Shown: piece after piece, positions 39,658 through 47,485 of the stretch
Numbering within the stretch: the stretch's first letter is position 1
How the letters are laid out: the number at the start of each line of letters is the position of its first letter
IMG/VR virus record: IMGVR_UViG_3300010397_000041
Coordinates: 28,426 to 92,425 of that record
Reading direction: 5' to 3' (one strand)
Origin: a virus
Length of the DNA stretch: 64,000 nucleotides
The notes under the pieces: generated by a model
Seen by the model: the letters and a program-made list of their open reading frames with translations, nothing else
The model's database searches: none
What the model was told of the DNA's origin: nothing
Translations under genes and position numbers: made by a program

Positions 39658-40005
39658 TCACCGGGTCAGCTCGAGGATGGTGATGCCGGCGGCGAGGCCT
39701 CCGATGGCGGCGAGTGCGATCAGGCCGAGGGCTGCCGCGAGCCGGCGGCGCCACCCGGGCCGTGGCGTGCCGGTTGGGGCTTCGGTGTCGGGTTCGCCGC
39801 GCTGTCTGGTGATCGTATCGGCGGCGAGGTGCGCGAGTTCGACCGTCGACCCGTCGTCTGCGGCTGGCCATAGCGACGCGAGAACAGCCCGGACCTGGTC
39901 GAGTTCGGCGCGGGTCTGGTCGTGGCTGGCGCGTTCCGCGATGCGCGCCCGCGTAAGAGCTGTGATCATTTCGAGGGCGCCGTCGATTGGCCGGGCCGTG
40001 GTCAT
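39658..40005 (-). CDS. Coiled-coil protein with C-terminal membrane anchor
   Basis: 115 residues: MITALTRARIAERASHDQTR, AELDQVRA, then WRRRLAAALGLIALAAIGGL and AAGITILELTR. Cytoplasmic helical body with one C-terminal membrane segment. ATG has normal overlap with upstream gene. Function unknown. Confidence 0.55.
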   Translation of the reverse strand: MTTARPIDGALEMITALTRARIAERASHDQTRAELDQVRAVLASLWPAADDGSTVELAHLAADTITRQRGEPDTEAPTGTPRPGWRRRLAAALGLIALAAIGGLAAGITILELTR

Positions 40006-40376
40006 CGCGGCCCGGTTTCCGCGTCGCCGCCGGCCGGGGCGGCGCAGGACGTGCAGAGGACGACGGGGCGGACGTCGCTGGGCGGGATGCCATCGACGAT
40101 CATCCGGGCCGTCTGGGCTCGGTAGGTGTCGAACGGGACGCTGGCCCCGCAGGCGGAGCAGGTCGCCGCGCAGTGGAGCGGGGCCGCGGCGAGCTGCCGG
40201 GCGAGCTGGGCGACGGATTCGAGCGTCGGGTAGTTGCCTTCGTGGCTGGCGATGAGCGCGGCGTCGCGGGCCTTCTCGCGTCGTTCGAGCTCGTCGACGA
40301 CGGCGGCGGCGAGGTCGGCGATGACGCCCTTGTCGAGGGTCACGACCATGTAGTTCGGGGTTGTGTCGGTGGCCAT
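40002..40376 (-). CDS. Zinc-finger protein
   Basis: 124 residues from ATG 40376 with GAAAGGG 7 bases upstream. MVVTLDKGVIADLAAAVVDE, LERREKARDAALIASHEGNY, then HCAATCSACGASVPFDTYRA and VVLCTSCAAPAGG. Two CxxC pairs framing a helix fit a small zinc finger. Function unknown. Confidence 0.6.
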   Translation of the reverse strand: MATDTTPNYMVVTLDKGVIADLAAAVVDELERREKARDAALIASHEGNYPTLESVAQLARQLAAAPLHCAATCSACGASVPFDTYRAQTARMIVDGIPPSDVRPVVLCTSCAAPAGGDAETGPR

Positions 40377-40402
40377 GGGTAGGCCCTTTCCATCAGTGGT
40401 GG

Positions 40403-40606
40403 TCAGAGAAGTCCGGTCTGGTGGAGCAGGAGGGCGATGCCGGCGCCGACGGCCAGGCCGAGCGCGGCGGCGCTGGCGAGGTGGGCGCCGAGGACCGCCA
40501 TGCCGTGCCGCCAGGACCGCCGCCCAGGTGCGGGACGGCCGGGCTGGCGGCGGCAGGGGCGTCGGCGGGCGCCGATGCCGATGAGGGTGACCACGAGGGC
40601 GATCAC
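40403..40606 (-). CDS. Small two-pass membrane protein
   Basis: 67 residues from GTG 40606: MIALVVTLIGIGA, basic middle (RRRPCRRQPGRPAPGRRSWR), second membrane segment GAHLASAAALGLAVGAGIAL. Probably two transmembrane helices with an Arg-rich loop. Unknown. Confidence 0.5.
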   Translation of the reverse strand: MIALVVTLIGIGARRRPCRRQPGRPAPGRRSWRHGMAVLGAHLASAAALGLAVGAGIALLLHQTGLL

Positions 40607-41715
40607 GGCTGCTCCGGTCCCATGGCCGCTTGCCGGAGCGTGCCGACGCCATCGGCCCAGCGGTAGTCGCCCTCCGCGTGCTCGCCCTCGTGGCCGCGAG
40701 GGAGCCGACAGGCCCAGCGAAATGCCGACAGGGCGTAGCTGGTTTGGCAGCGCGTTGGATCGTCGAGGTCGAGCCCTAGTGATCTACCAGGTTTGGCGGA
40801 GCTTGGCGCAGGCTGGGAGTTGAGGGTCTCCAGCGGAGGCGGCGGCCACAGGGTCCCGGCGATCATTCCGGCGACGTCGGCGAGGTCGTCGAGGCGGGCC
40901 GGGTTGAAGCCGGTCCAGTCGAGGCCGCGGAGCGCGTCGACGACGGCGAAGATTTCGGGGCGCCAGGAGCCGTGTTCGGCGGTGCCGGGTTCGCGGTCGA
41001 GTACGAGCCGGCCGTCTGCGGTTCTTGGACTACTTGCAGCCCTACTCGAAAGATCGCTTGGACCTTCTGCCTGCGGTTCCAACGGCTTGGCCTGGTTACT
41101 TGGAACTTCGAGCGCCCGCTCGACGTGGGCGACCTTGACGATCTGCGTCGGGCAGATGCCGGTATGCCCGAGGCTGCCGCGGCCGGAGCAGCGGCAGGGC
41201 CGGCCGGTGAGTAGCGCCCGCACCCGGGCCGTCTGCGCCTCGGCGGTCTCAGCCCGTTCGCGCCAGTGAAGTGCGTCCTGCCCGCGGTCGGCGGCGGTTT
41301 CCTCTGCGCTGGCGAGCGCGGTTTCAAGCTCGGCCGCCCGTGCCTCGGCGGTCTCGGCGTGCCGGGTCATCTCGGTCAGCTCGATGGCGACCTGTTCGAC
41401 GGCCTGTTCCTCAGTGGCGTGGATCGTGACCCACATGGACGGGTAGCCGTGCTGGTTGACGGAGCGGTGCGCCTTGTCGTGGCCAGGCTGCCGCGTGCAG
41501 CAGACGTTGTGCCAGCCGCGCGACAGCTTGCCGATCTCGGCGAGCAGCGCGGTCCGGCCCGCTTCCAGCGCGGCGACGCGGGTGCGCAGCTGCTCGACCT
41601 CGGCCCCGACTGCGGGAGGTGTGGGGTTGGTGTCGGCGGGAACCGGTTCGTCGACCTCGCGGGCCTCTCGGGCGCTGAGGCCGCAGTTGCAGGGACACAT
41701 CTCGTCGTCGATCAC
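40603..41715 (-). CDS. Long coiled-coil protein with Cys motifs
   Basis: 370 residues from GTG 41715. MIDDEMCPCNCGLSAREARE, then a coiled coil (VEQLRTRVAALEAGRTALLA), CCTRQPGHDKAHRSVNQHGY, a second long coiled coil (HAETAEARAAELETALASAE), GRPCRCSGRGSLGHTGICPT, and a C-terminal RTADGRLVLDREPGTAEHGS with RWACRLPRGHEGEHAEGDYR (H..H/C motif). Likely a multi-domain zinc-binding protein. Same motif C-RLP-GHEG-H is common in phage and prophage hypotheticals. Confidence 0.6.
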   Translation of the reverse strand: MIDDEMCPCNCGLSAREAREVDEPVPADTNPTPPAVGAEVEQLRTRVAALEAGRTALLAEIGKLSRGWHNVCCTRQPGHDKAHRSVNQHGYPSMWVTIHATEEQAVEQVAIELTEMTRHAETAEARAAELETALASAEETAADRGQDALHWRERAETAEAQTARVRALLTGRPCRCSGRGSLGHTGICPTQIVKVAHVERALEVPSNQAKPLEPQAEGPSDLSSRAASSPRTADGRLVLDREPGTAEHGSWRPEIFAVVDALRGLDWTGFNPARLDDLADVAGMIAGTLWPPPPLETLNSQPAPSSAKPGRSLGLDLDDPTRCQTSYALSAFRWACRLPRGHEGEHAEGDYRWADGVGTLRQAAMGPEQP

Positions 41716-42137
41716 CGCATGCCGCCTGGTCGGCGGCCGGCCTCGTACGCCTCGGCGATGAGCGCGGGATTGATCGGGGCTGGTGGAGGGCTGTCGCTGG
41801 CCTGGATGTGGACGTGCGCGCGGCCGTCGGTGCGGAACTGGCCGCAGCTGCCGCACCGGTCCTCGGCGAGCGCCGCGTCGAGGAGCGTGAGGAACTCGCC
41901 GGCGGTCGGCGTGCGCTCCGTCGACCGCCACAGCCGGTAGGCACGGACCAGTTCGGGGATGCCCGCGGCCAGGCGGGCGACGTGCTCGTCGTCGGACTCG
42001 GCGAGGAGCTTGAGGACTTTGCCGGTCCACGAGTCGGGGCTGCCGCCGAGGGCGAGGGCGAGGTCGCCTGTAGCGTCGAGCGGATGGTCGTCGGCTACGG
42101 CGCACGGCTTGCGTTCGCTGCGCCTGATGGCGGTCAT
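41712..42137 (-). CDS. Small protein with CxxC motif
   Basis: 141 residues: TAIRRSERKPCAVADDHPLD, TGKVLKLLAESDDEHVARLA, IPELVRAYRLWRSTERTPTA, AEDRCGSCGQFRTDGRAHVH. Helical with one CxxC site. GTGA overlap with the next gene. Unknown. Confidence 0.55.
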   Translation of the reverse strand: MTAIRRSERKPCAVADDHPLDATGDLALALGGSPDSWTGKVLKLLAESDDEHVARLAAGIPELVRAYRLWRSTERTPTAGEFLTLLDAALAEDRCGSCGQFRTDGRAHVHIQASDSPPPAPINPALIAEAYEAGRRPGGMR

Positions 42138-42138
42138 C

Positions 42139-42453
42139 TCAGAACTCCGGCTGGTCGTCGTGGTTGTAGGTCGGTGCCTCCAGCTCCCACGGCCGCACTG
42201 GCTCAGGCCGCCATTTCCCGGCGGCTGTCCGCGCGGTCGCCTCGGAGGTGGGCGTCAGCGCGTAGATCGCCTTGGGGTTGAGGAGCTGGGTGATCCAGCC
42301 GTCGCCGTCGGGGATGTCGAGGCGGATGAAGCCGGCGCCGGCGACGTCCTGTTCGCGGACGCGCCCGGCGCGGCGGATGTGGCCGAAGAGTTCGACGATT
42401 GCCCAGATGTCCAGCGGGCCATCCTCAGCGCCGGTTGGCGCGGTGTCGGTCAT
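42139..42453 (-). CDS. Hypothetical protein
   Basis: 104 residues: TDTAPTGAEDGPLDIWAIVE, LFGHIRRAGRVREQDVAGAG, FIRLDIPDGDGWITQLLNPK, AIYALTPTSEATA. Mixed alpha/beta with a DIPDGDG loop. IWAIVELFGHxRxAGxV-E is familiar from actinophage small proteins. Unknown function. Confidence 0.6.
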   Translation of the reverse strand: MTDTAPTGAEDGPLDIWAIVELFGHIRRAGRVREQDVAGAGFIRLDIPDGDGWITQLLNPKAIYALTPTSEATARTAAGKWRPEPVRPWELEAPTYNHDDQPEF

Positions 42454-42683
42454 CGGGCTGCCTGCCCGGTGCGGATCCGCCGGGCGCCGCCGTTCCGGGG
42501 TGGGACGGCCGGCGGCTGGTAGCCGGACCGGTTGGAGCCGCAGCCGTCGATGTGGGGGACGACGAGCGCGCCGGGGTGGCGGTAGTCGTCGATCGCGGGC
42601 CGGCGGCAGGACGGGCACGTCCAGGCGAGAAGTGGGATCGGCCCGTCGAGCGGGGTATAGCCGGAGGCGGTTGGGCGGATCAT
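42450..42683 (-). CDS. Small zinc-binding protein
   Basis: 77 residues: MIRPTASGYTPLDGPIPLLA, WTCPSCRRPAIDDYRHPGAL, VVPHIDGCGSNRSGYQPPAV. CPSC...H...C fits one zinc ribbon. Unknown. Confidence 0.55.
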   Translation of the reverse strand: MIRPTASGYTPLDGPIPLLAWTCPSCRRPAIDDYRHPGALVVPHIDGCGSNRSGYQPPAVPPRNGGARRIRTGQAAR

Positions 42684-42988
42684 CGGCTGGCGGCCTCTCG
42701 GGGTCGTTGGGCGTGGGCGTTGCAGGTCGGGCACTTCGCGGCCGCGCCGTCGGGGGCCGCGACGCCGGAGGTCTGGACCGCGGGCCCGTGGACGCCGGGT
42801 GTGGTCGCGCCGGGTCTGGGCTGGGTCCAGCCGTGGTCGCAGCCAGGCCCGTCGGTGGGTGTCCAGGCGGGGTTGTGGTGGCAGGGGCAGCGGTCGCCGG
42901 GCCGGTCTGCGTAGCAGCGCGCGACGAACGGGGCGCGGCGCTGCGGCAGCGCGGCGGGATCGGGGTGGAGGTCGGTCATGCCGATCAC
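42680..42988 (-). CDS. Cys/His-rich protein
   Basis: 102 residues from GTG 42988 (GTGA overlap). FVARCYADRPGDRCPCHHNP, AWTPTDGPGCDHGWTQ, then AAKCPTCNAHAQRP. At least two metal sites. Unknown. Confidence 0.55.
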   Translation of the reverse strand: MIGMTDLHPDPAALPQRRAPFVARCYADRPGDRCPCHHNPAWTPTDGPGCDHGWTQPRPGATTPGVHGPAVQTSGVAAPDGAAAKCPTCNAHAQRPREAASR

Positions 42989-43311
42989 CGGGTGCCGTCG
43001 GGGTCGGTGATGGTGAGGACGACGCCGGGGCCGAGCCGGTGTTCACCGGCGCCGAGGCGGGCGCACCACCAGGCGAACTCGACGTGAAGTCCGGTTTTGA
43101 GGAGGTGGATGACGCGGACGACTGCGATCCCTTCGGCGACGTCGTAGGTGCGGATGTGGCCGCTGCCCCTGCCTGCCTGGTGGGCGTGGATGCGGCCTGT
43201 GCGCGTCCAGTGGTCGATCTGCCGGTAGGTCGCGCCGAGGGCGACGAGGTCGGCGGCGACGAGCCGGCCGGTACGGGCGCGGAGTTCGGCGAGGGACGCC
43301 TGGGTGGTCAT
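42985..43311 (-). CDS. MerR-like winged-helix protein
   Basis: 108 residues. TTQASLAELRARTGRLVAAD, LVALGATYRQIDHWTRTGRI, HAHQAGRGSGHIRTYDVAEG, IAVVRVIHLLKTGLHVEFAW. The YRQIDHWTRTGRI-H segment is the MerR/Xis-type HTH. Likely a DNA-binding regulator in the early operon, next to an XRE-type regulator. Confidence 0.7.
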   Translation of the reverse strand: MTTQASLAELRARTGRLVAADLVALGATYRQIDHWTRTGRIHAHQAGRGSGHIRTYDVAEGIAVVRVIHLLKTGLHVEFAWWCARLGAGEHRLGPGVVLTITDPDGTR

Positions 43312-43317
43312 CGCCGA

Positions 43318-43557
43318 TCACCGCCCGGGTTCGAGGTCGCGGAGCAGTTCAGCGAGCGGGCAGCCGACCGCGCGGGCCAGCGCGGGCAGGCGGGCGACGG
43401 CGGGATCGTTTCGGCCGGTCTCCCAGTTCGCGATGACGTGGCGGCTGACGTCGAGCGCGTCGGCGAGTTCGAGCTGGGTGAGGCCGGCGATCCGGCGGTG
43501 GTGGGCGATCGCGCGGCCGAGGGTGACCAGGACGTGGTTGCGTTCGCGGCTGGTCAT
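43318..43557 (-). CDS. XRE-family (Cro/CI) regulator
   Basis: 79 residues. ALVTLGRAIAHHRRIAGLTQ-like start (LGRAIAHHRRIAGLTQLELA), DALDVSRHVIANWETGRNDP, AVARLPALARAVGCPLAELL. A complete Cro/C1-type HTH. One of four such regulators in this element. Confidence 0.85.
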   Translation of the reverse strand: MTSRERNHVLVTLGRAIAHHRRIAGLTQLELADALDVSRHVIANWETGRNDPAVARLPALARAVGCPLAELLRDLEPGR

Positions 43558-44072
43558 GGCGTGTCACCTGCTGCGGTGTCGGCGAACAGGCCGTCCTGTC
43601 CGTAGGAGCGGGCCGCCAACGGCTTAGGCGAGGGTCTGGCTGCGGGTCCGGCCGGTTCCGGCGTGGCGAGCTCGGCCCGGCTGGCCGGGTGGATAGCCGG
43701 TGGCATGGCGACGGCCCGCGGCGCTCCCGCCTGCCGGCCGGCCCGCGCGACGGCGGCGACCGGGCAGGGCGCGCACACGTCGGCGACGGGCAGCCGGTCC
43801 AGGCCGGCGATGTTGACGACGCGGCCGTACCAGCCGCCGGCGGTGCAGCGCCAGGCGAGGCGCCGCCCGGCCCGCTGGCGGGCTGGCCACGCAGCTTTCG
43901 ACCGGCCGGTTACTCGCGGATCCCGTAGGTGCGGGATGACACGGCCTGGGCCGCCGTGGCGGCGGGTCGCGGGCAGGATCCGCCCGCAGTCCTCGCACAG
44001 CGTCCAGGTGATCCCGTGGGCGTCGACGCGGACGGGGATGACCCGCGGCGTTGGGAGGTCCTTGTAGGTCAT
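43554..44072 (-). CDS. Zinc-binding protein, WhiB-like spacing not certain
   Basis: 172 residues: TYKDLPTPRVIPVRVDAHGI, TWTLCEDCGRILPATRRHGG, then RRLAWRCTAGGWYGRVVNIA, VADVCAPCPVAAVARAGRQA. Two Cys pairs; VCAPCPV resembles a WhiB-type CxxCP motif but the whole pattern is not complete. Probably metal-binding; regulator or structural zinc protein. Tail Pro/Ala-rich. Confidence 0.5.
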   Translation of the reverse strand: MTYKDLPTPRVIPVRVDAHGITWTLCEDCGRILPATRRHGGPGRVIPHLRDPRVTGRSKAAWPARQRAGRRLAWRCTAGGWYGRVVNIAGLDRLPVADVCAPCPVAAVARAGRQAGAPRAVAMPPAIHPASRAELATPEPAGPAARPSPKPLAARSYGQDGLFADTAAGDTP

Positions 44073-44356
44073 GGGGTACCTGCCCGGAGGATCGCGCGGG
44101 CCCAGGTCAGGGCGACGGGTAGCGGCCGGTAACAGCGGGCACGGAGTGCGTCGTCGCGGTAGGAGGGGATCGGTTCGATTTCCCAGCCGCCGCCGTGGTT
44201 GCGGATGCGGCGGCCGCGGGTGACGGCCCACAGGTCGTCGCGGCGCCAGGCGACGGTGATGGACGCGGTCGGGTCGAGGGAGTTCCGGTCGCCGAGGATG
44301 AATTCGGTGGCGTGTTCGGCGGCGGAGCGGGCGGCGGCGAGGTCGGCGGCGTTCAT
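44069..44356 (-). CDS. Hypothetical protein
   Basis: 95 residues: NAADLAAARSAAEHATEFIL, GDRNSLDPTASITVAWRRDD, LWAVTRGRRIRNHGGGWEIE, RARCYRPLPVALTWARAILR. Soluble alpha/beta. Unknown. Confidence 0.55.
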   Translation of the reverse strand: MNAADLAAARSAAEHATEFILGDRNSLDPTASITVAWRRDDLWAVTRGRRIRNHGGGWEIEPIPSYRDDALRARCYRPLPVALTWARAILRAGTP

Positions 44357-44670
44357 GAATCGCCTCGCTGTCGCGCGGCGTCGCGCCGGTCGGCGGCCCG
44401 GGCGTAGCACGCGTTGTTGAGGGCCCGGTTGCGGCCGGTGCGGCATTCGTCGTTGGTGTGCCACCAGGTTTTGCCGACGCCGCGGCCTCGCCCGGGGTTG
44501 ACGGGCCTGCCGCAGTGGCCGCACGGCTGGGCGCTGGTGCGCCGCCGACGCTGGCGGTATCCGGCGACGCATGCGGGCCGGTCGCGGTGCCACCAGGTCA
44601 ACCCGGGGACGCGTCCGGGCCCGGCCGCGACGGGTTCCCCGCAGTGACCGCAGGGCTGGGGGGCGTTCAC
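44353..44670 (-). CDS. Protein with two tandem zinc-ribbon repeats
   Basis: 105 residues from GTG 44670. Two copies of the same ribbon: PQPCGHCGEPVAAGPGRVPG with LTWWHRDRPAC, and SAQPCGHCGRPVNPGRGRGV with GKTWWHTNDEC. CxxC, then WWH-x5-C gives a C-C-H-C site. Internal duplication is evident. Possibly nucleic-acid binding, as in HNH-associated ribbons, but no nuclease residues seen. Confidence 0.65.
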   Translation of the reverse strand: MNAPQPCGHCGEPVAAGPGRVPGLTWWHRDRPACVAGYRQRRRRTSAQPCGHCGRPVNPGRGRGVGKTWWHTNDECRTGRNRALNNACYARAADRRDAARQRGDS

Positions 44671-44996
44671 GGCGTGGGGTCCTCTCCGGTGGCGGCGAGG
44701 ATCGCGGCGGTGCGGGCGGCGGCCCAGCCAGCCCGCCACCAGGCGAGCCGTTCTGGGTGGTCGGCGAGGCCGCCGGGCGCAGGCGGCGCGGCGGCGAGGT
44801 CGACGACGGCGGCCAGGCGGCGGCGCAGCTCGCCCTCGGGTGGCCGTTCTTCGCGGCGGCCGGGCTGCCAGCCGGGGCAGACGCCGTCGTCGGTGCCGCC
44901 GCGGCTCCGCCCGTCGGTGCGGATCTTGTGCTCAGTTTCGAGGCGGCCGCACTCGGGTCGGGCGCAGTGGACGACGACGGGCCAGCGAGCGGTCAC
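44667..44996 (-). CDS. Small Cys-containing protein
   Basis: 109 residues: TARWPVVVHCARPECGRLET, EHKIRTDGRSRGGTDDGVCP, GWQPG, then helical AAVVDLAAAPPAP, HPERLAWWRAGWAAARTAAI. C-x4-C with a third Cys. Unknown. Confidence 0.55.
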   Translation of the reverse strand: MTARWPVVVHCARPECGRLETEHKIRTDGRSRGGTDDGVCPGWQPGRREERPPEGELRRRLAAVVDLAAAPPAPGGLADHPERLAWWRAGWAAARTAAILAATGEDPTP

Positions 44997-45304
44997 AGCG
45001 GAAGCACCCCCTGGCCGCGGTTCGTCCAGACGACCCCGCCACGGCCGGCGACGCCCGGATGAAGGTCGATGACCTCGACCGCGCCGCAGCGCAGACAGCC
45101 GGAGGCGCTGTAGCGGCCGTGCCGGCCCCAGCTGTGCTCAACCCAGCCCGGCGACCACGCGCCGCCGTCGGTCGCGCCGCAGGCCGGGCATTCCCATGGC
45201 AGGTGGGTGACGTGCGGGTGCCGTTCCCACGGCGTCCAGGTGACTGGCTGGCCGGCGACATCGGCGGGGAGTTCGAGGCCGGCGAGAGTGGCGCTGGTCG
45301 TCAT
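44993..45304 (-). CDS. Zinc-ribbon protein
   Basis: 103 residues from ATG 45304. VTWTPWERHPHVTHLPWECP, ACGATDGGAWSPGWVEHSWG, YSASGCLRCGAVEVIDLHPG. CPACG...CLRCG makes a clear ribbon. Such proteins recur in actinophage early operons. Unknown role. Confidence 0.6.
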   Translation of the reverse strand: MTTSATLAGLELPADVAGQPVTWTPWERHPHVTHLPWECPACGATDGGAWSPGWVEHSWGRHGRYSASGCLRCGAVEVIDLHPGVAGRGGVVWTNRGQGVLPL

Positions 45305-45747
45305 GAGGCCCCCAGTTCGGCGAACAGGTCGGCCTGGCCGGCGAGCTCGGCCGGGCCTTCGGGGAGCGGCTCGGCGGCGGCCGGCCGCGGCGCTGCGGCC
45401 GGTACGCGGGCGGCGTCGAGCGCGGCGGCCCACGCGCCGGACCGGTTGTACTGGATGAAGATCCGAACTGGGGCGCCGGATCTGGGGATGCGGAACTCGG
45501 CGCGGACCTCATAGGCGTCGCCGTCGTGGACGGCCTGGGCGTAGATGAGGTCTTTCGCTGCGGTGATGGTGACGTTGGCGAGCCAGGCGAGGGCGCGGTC
45601 GACGCCGTAGACGACGCCGAGGCGGAGGTTCCAGGTCTCGCCGGCGACGCAGTGCAGGGTCTCGAAGGGGTGGCCGTAGGACGGCAGCCCGGTGAGCCAT
45701 TGGGCGACGGCGGCCATGTCGGCGGCGGACTGCTGCGTGATGTTCAT
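45301..45747 (-). CDS. Hypothetical protein
   Basis: 148 residues: MNITQQSAADMAAVAQWLTG, LPSYGHPFETLHCVAGETWN, LRLGVVYGVDRALAWLANVT, AEFRIPRSGAPVRIFIQYNR. Alpha/beta protein with no recognised family. Confidence 0.55.
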   Translation of the reverse strand: MNITQQSAADMAAVAQWLTGLPSYGHPFETLHCVAGETWNLRLGVVYGVDRALAWLANVTITAAKDLIYAQAVHDGDAYEVRAEFRIPRSGAPVRIFIQYNRSGAWAAALDAARVPAAAPRPAAAEPLPEGPAELAGQADLFAELGAS

Positions 45748-46049
45748 CGACGCCGCCCGCGGGTCGGGATCGCGGCGGCGAGCCTCGCCATCGTCATCGG
45801 GTCGCGCATGGCGGCAGGGAACGCGGCGGCGAGCGCCTCGGTGCCCGGCAGGATGCCCGTCTCGGCCGCGGGGTCAGTGGCGATCCGGCGGACGGCGCAC
45901 GGGCCGCAGACCCGGGTCGTGTTCTCGGCGCGCTGCCCTTCGACCGACAGCATGATCGGCTGGGTGCAGTCGGCGCAGTGGGCGTTGATCGCTCCTGCGG
46001 GGCGGATGGGGGCGTCGGCGGGTGCGCAGATCAGGATTGGCATGGTCAC
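45744..46049 (-). CDS. Small zinc-binding protein
   Basis: 101 residues from GTG 46049: TMPILICAPADAPIRPAGAI, NAHCADCTQPIMLSVEGQRA, ENTTRVCGPCAVRRIATDP. Two CxxC pairs. Helical tail. Unknown. Confidence 0.55.
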   Translation of the reverse strand: MTMPILICAPADAPIRPAGAINAHCADCTQPIMLSVEGQRAENTTRVCGPCAVRRIATDPAAETGILPGTEALAAAFPAAMRDPMTMARLAAAIPTRGRRR

Positions 46050-46291
46050 CACCCGGCCCAGGTGGCGAGGGCATTCGCGGCGCGGGCCGACAGCTCGGGT
46101 GATCGGTGGACGGCCCGGTACGGCTCAGTCGGCGTGACACCAGCCTCTGCGGAGACGTCCAGGTAGTTGATGTTCCGGCGCAGCGCGACGGTCACGACCC
46201 GGCCGCCGAGGTCTTCGAGTGCACGCATCGCGCGGACCCGGCGCCAGGCCGCCCGGCGGCGTGCCCAGTAGGCGGCAGCTTCGCTCACCAT
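46046..46291 (-). CDS. Mini-HTH protein, tandem paralogue 3
   Basis: 81 residues. VSEAAAYWARRRAAWRRVRA, LEDLGGRVVTVALRRNINYL, DVSAEAGVTPTEPYRAVHRS, PELSARAANALATWAGW. The C-terminal block repeats in the two genes immediately upstream (NALARWARW, AKLASWAGW). HTH-like helix pair; divergent at the N-terminus. Confidence 0.55.
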   Translation of the reverse strand: MVSEAAAYWARRRAAWRRVRAMRALEDLGGRVVTVALRRNINYLDVSAEAGVTPTEPYRAVHRSPELSARAANALATWAGW

Positions 46292-46617
46292 CGGGCCCAC
46301 CTCGCGAGCGCGTTCGCCGTCCGGGCGCGGGCGTTCCACGGCTGCTGGAGCACGGCCGACACGTCGGCCATCCGCACGCCGGCGACCGACGCGATGTCGC
46401 GCATCGACTCGCCGGGCCGCCGCAGGACGGCGACCGCGCCGGCGAGTCCCTCGAGGAACGGGCAGGCCTCGGCGGCGAACCGTTCGGCGGCGGCCCGGGC
46501 GACGGTCCGGATCGCTTCCTCGGCGGCGTGGCTTAGCGGGCCTGTGCCGTGGACGATGACGGTGATGCCGTCATCGGCGTTGACTACGCGGCAGACTTGC
46601 CGCTCCCGGCCGGTCAT
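46285..46617 (-). CDS. Mini-HTH protein, tandem paralogue 2
   Basis: 110 residues. TGRERQVCRVVNADDGITVI, then AVAVLRRPGESMRDIASVAG, VRMADVSAVLQQPWNARART, ANALARWARW. IASVAGVRMADVSAVLQ is an HTH-like segment. Same layout as the upstream gene. Confidence 0.55.
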   Translation of the reverse strand: MTGRERQVCRVVNADDGITVIVHGTGPLSHAAEEAIRTVARAAAERFAAEACPFLEGLAGAVAVLRRPGESMRDIASVAGVRMADVSAVLQQPWNARARTANALARWARW

Positions 46618-46973
46618 GCCTGGGCCCCCGCGCTCGGTGGCTCGTCGCTCCAGCCGGCCCAGCTGGCGAGCTTCGCCGCAGCCTGGGGGTCCAACCGGGG
46701 CGACTGGAGCCGGAGCCGTGTGATGTCACGCCGGTTGACGCCTGCGGCGTCGGCGACGGCGACGGGGCTGAGCCCGCGGTCGATCCCGGCGACGGTGACA
46801 GCGTTCGCGAGGCCGAGAAGGTGGGGATCGATGGGCTGAATGCCTGCGATGAGGGTGACGACCCTTGCACGCTGGTGAAGGGCGTCGGCGGCTTGGCCGG
46901 CGGCTTCGGCGCGGACGGTGAGGCCGCCGCCGAGATCGACCCGCTCGCCGACTTCCCGCTCCGGCCCGGTCAC
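46614..46973 (-). CDS. Mini-HTH protein, tandem paralogue 1
   Basis: 119 residues. TGPEREVGERVDLGGGLTVR, then IDPHLLGLANAVTVAGIDRG, LSPVAVADAAGVNRRDITRL and KLASWAGWSDE. VAVADAAGVNRRDITRLRLQ is a helix-turn-helix signature. First of three tandem copies. Confidence 0.55.
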   Translation of the reverse strand: MTGPEREVGERVDLGGGLTVRAEAAGQAADALHQRARVVTLIAGIQPIDPHLLGLANAVTVAGIDRGLSPVAVADAAGVNRRDITRLRLQSPRLDPQAAAKLASWAGWSDEPPSAGAQA

Positions 46974-47485
46974 CGGGCACGCTCCGACGTCTCGCCGCGG
47001 TCCGAGCCGCCCGGGTCACGGAACGGCCGGACGGGCGCCGGGCCGCCTTCGACGATGTGGTCCCACCAGCCGGCGCACACCATGTAGCCGAGTGGGAGGC
47101 CGCCGGCCCAGGCCGCTGGCGCGTAGCCGACCTCGCCGGCCTCGTTCTCCAGCCGGTGCATGCCGTGGTGGCAGAAGAACGGCGTGCCGGCGTCGTCTGG
47201 CCGGCCGCTGTCCGGGACGTCTTCGGGTGAGCCGAGCCGGTAGGCGCAGTCGACGCATGAGGCCTTCATGACCGCGGGCGGCCGAGGGAGCTTGACCGGG
47301 CGATCCGGATGGCCCGGGCCTGGATCGTGGACGTCGTCGACGAGCTGTGTGCCGGCGCAGCGGTAGCAGCGGCCGCCGTCGCCCGGGTCGCGGCCGGTGC
47401 CGTCGCAGCCGGGGCACACGTAGCGGTTGATCGTCGCGCGGGCGGTGCTGCGGGCCTGGCCGTCGCCGCAGATGTGCACGCTCAT
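46970..47485 (-). CDS. Zinc-binding protein with DnaJ-like first cluster
   Basis: 171 residues. RYVCPGCDGTGRDPGDGGRC, YRCAGTQ resembles one DnaJ Cys repeat (CxxCxGTG...CxxC). Then CVDCAYRLGSPEDVPDSGRP, PFFCHHGMHR, AWAGGLPLGYMVCAGWWD, a conserved pattern in actinophage small proteins with two more Cys pairs. Unknown role. Confidence 0.65.
   Translation of the reverse strand: MSVHICGDGQARSTARATINRYVCPGCDGTGRDPGDGGRCYRCAGTQLVDDVHDPGPGHPDRPVKLPRPPAVMKASCVDCAYRLGSPEDVPDSGRPDDAGTPFFCHHGMHRLENEAGEVGYAPAAWAGGLPLGYMVCAGWWDHIVEGGPAPVRPFRDPGGSDRGETSERAR

Noticed and set aside
43554-44072. WhiB-family iron-sulfur regulator
   Set aside because: VCAPCPV resembles a WhiB motif, but the family's four-Cys spacing and the GVWGG-like turn are not seen.
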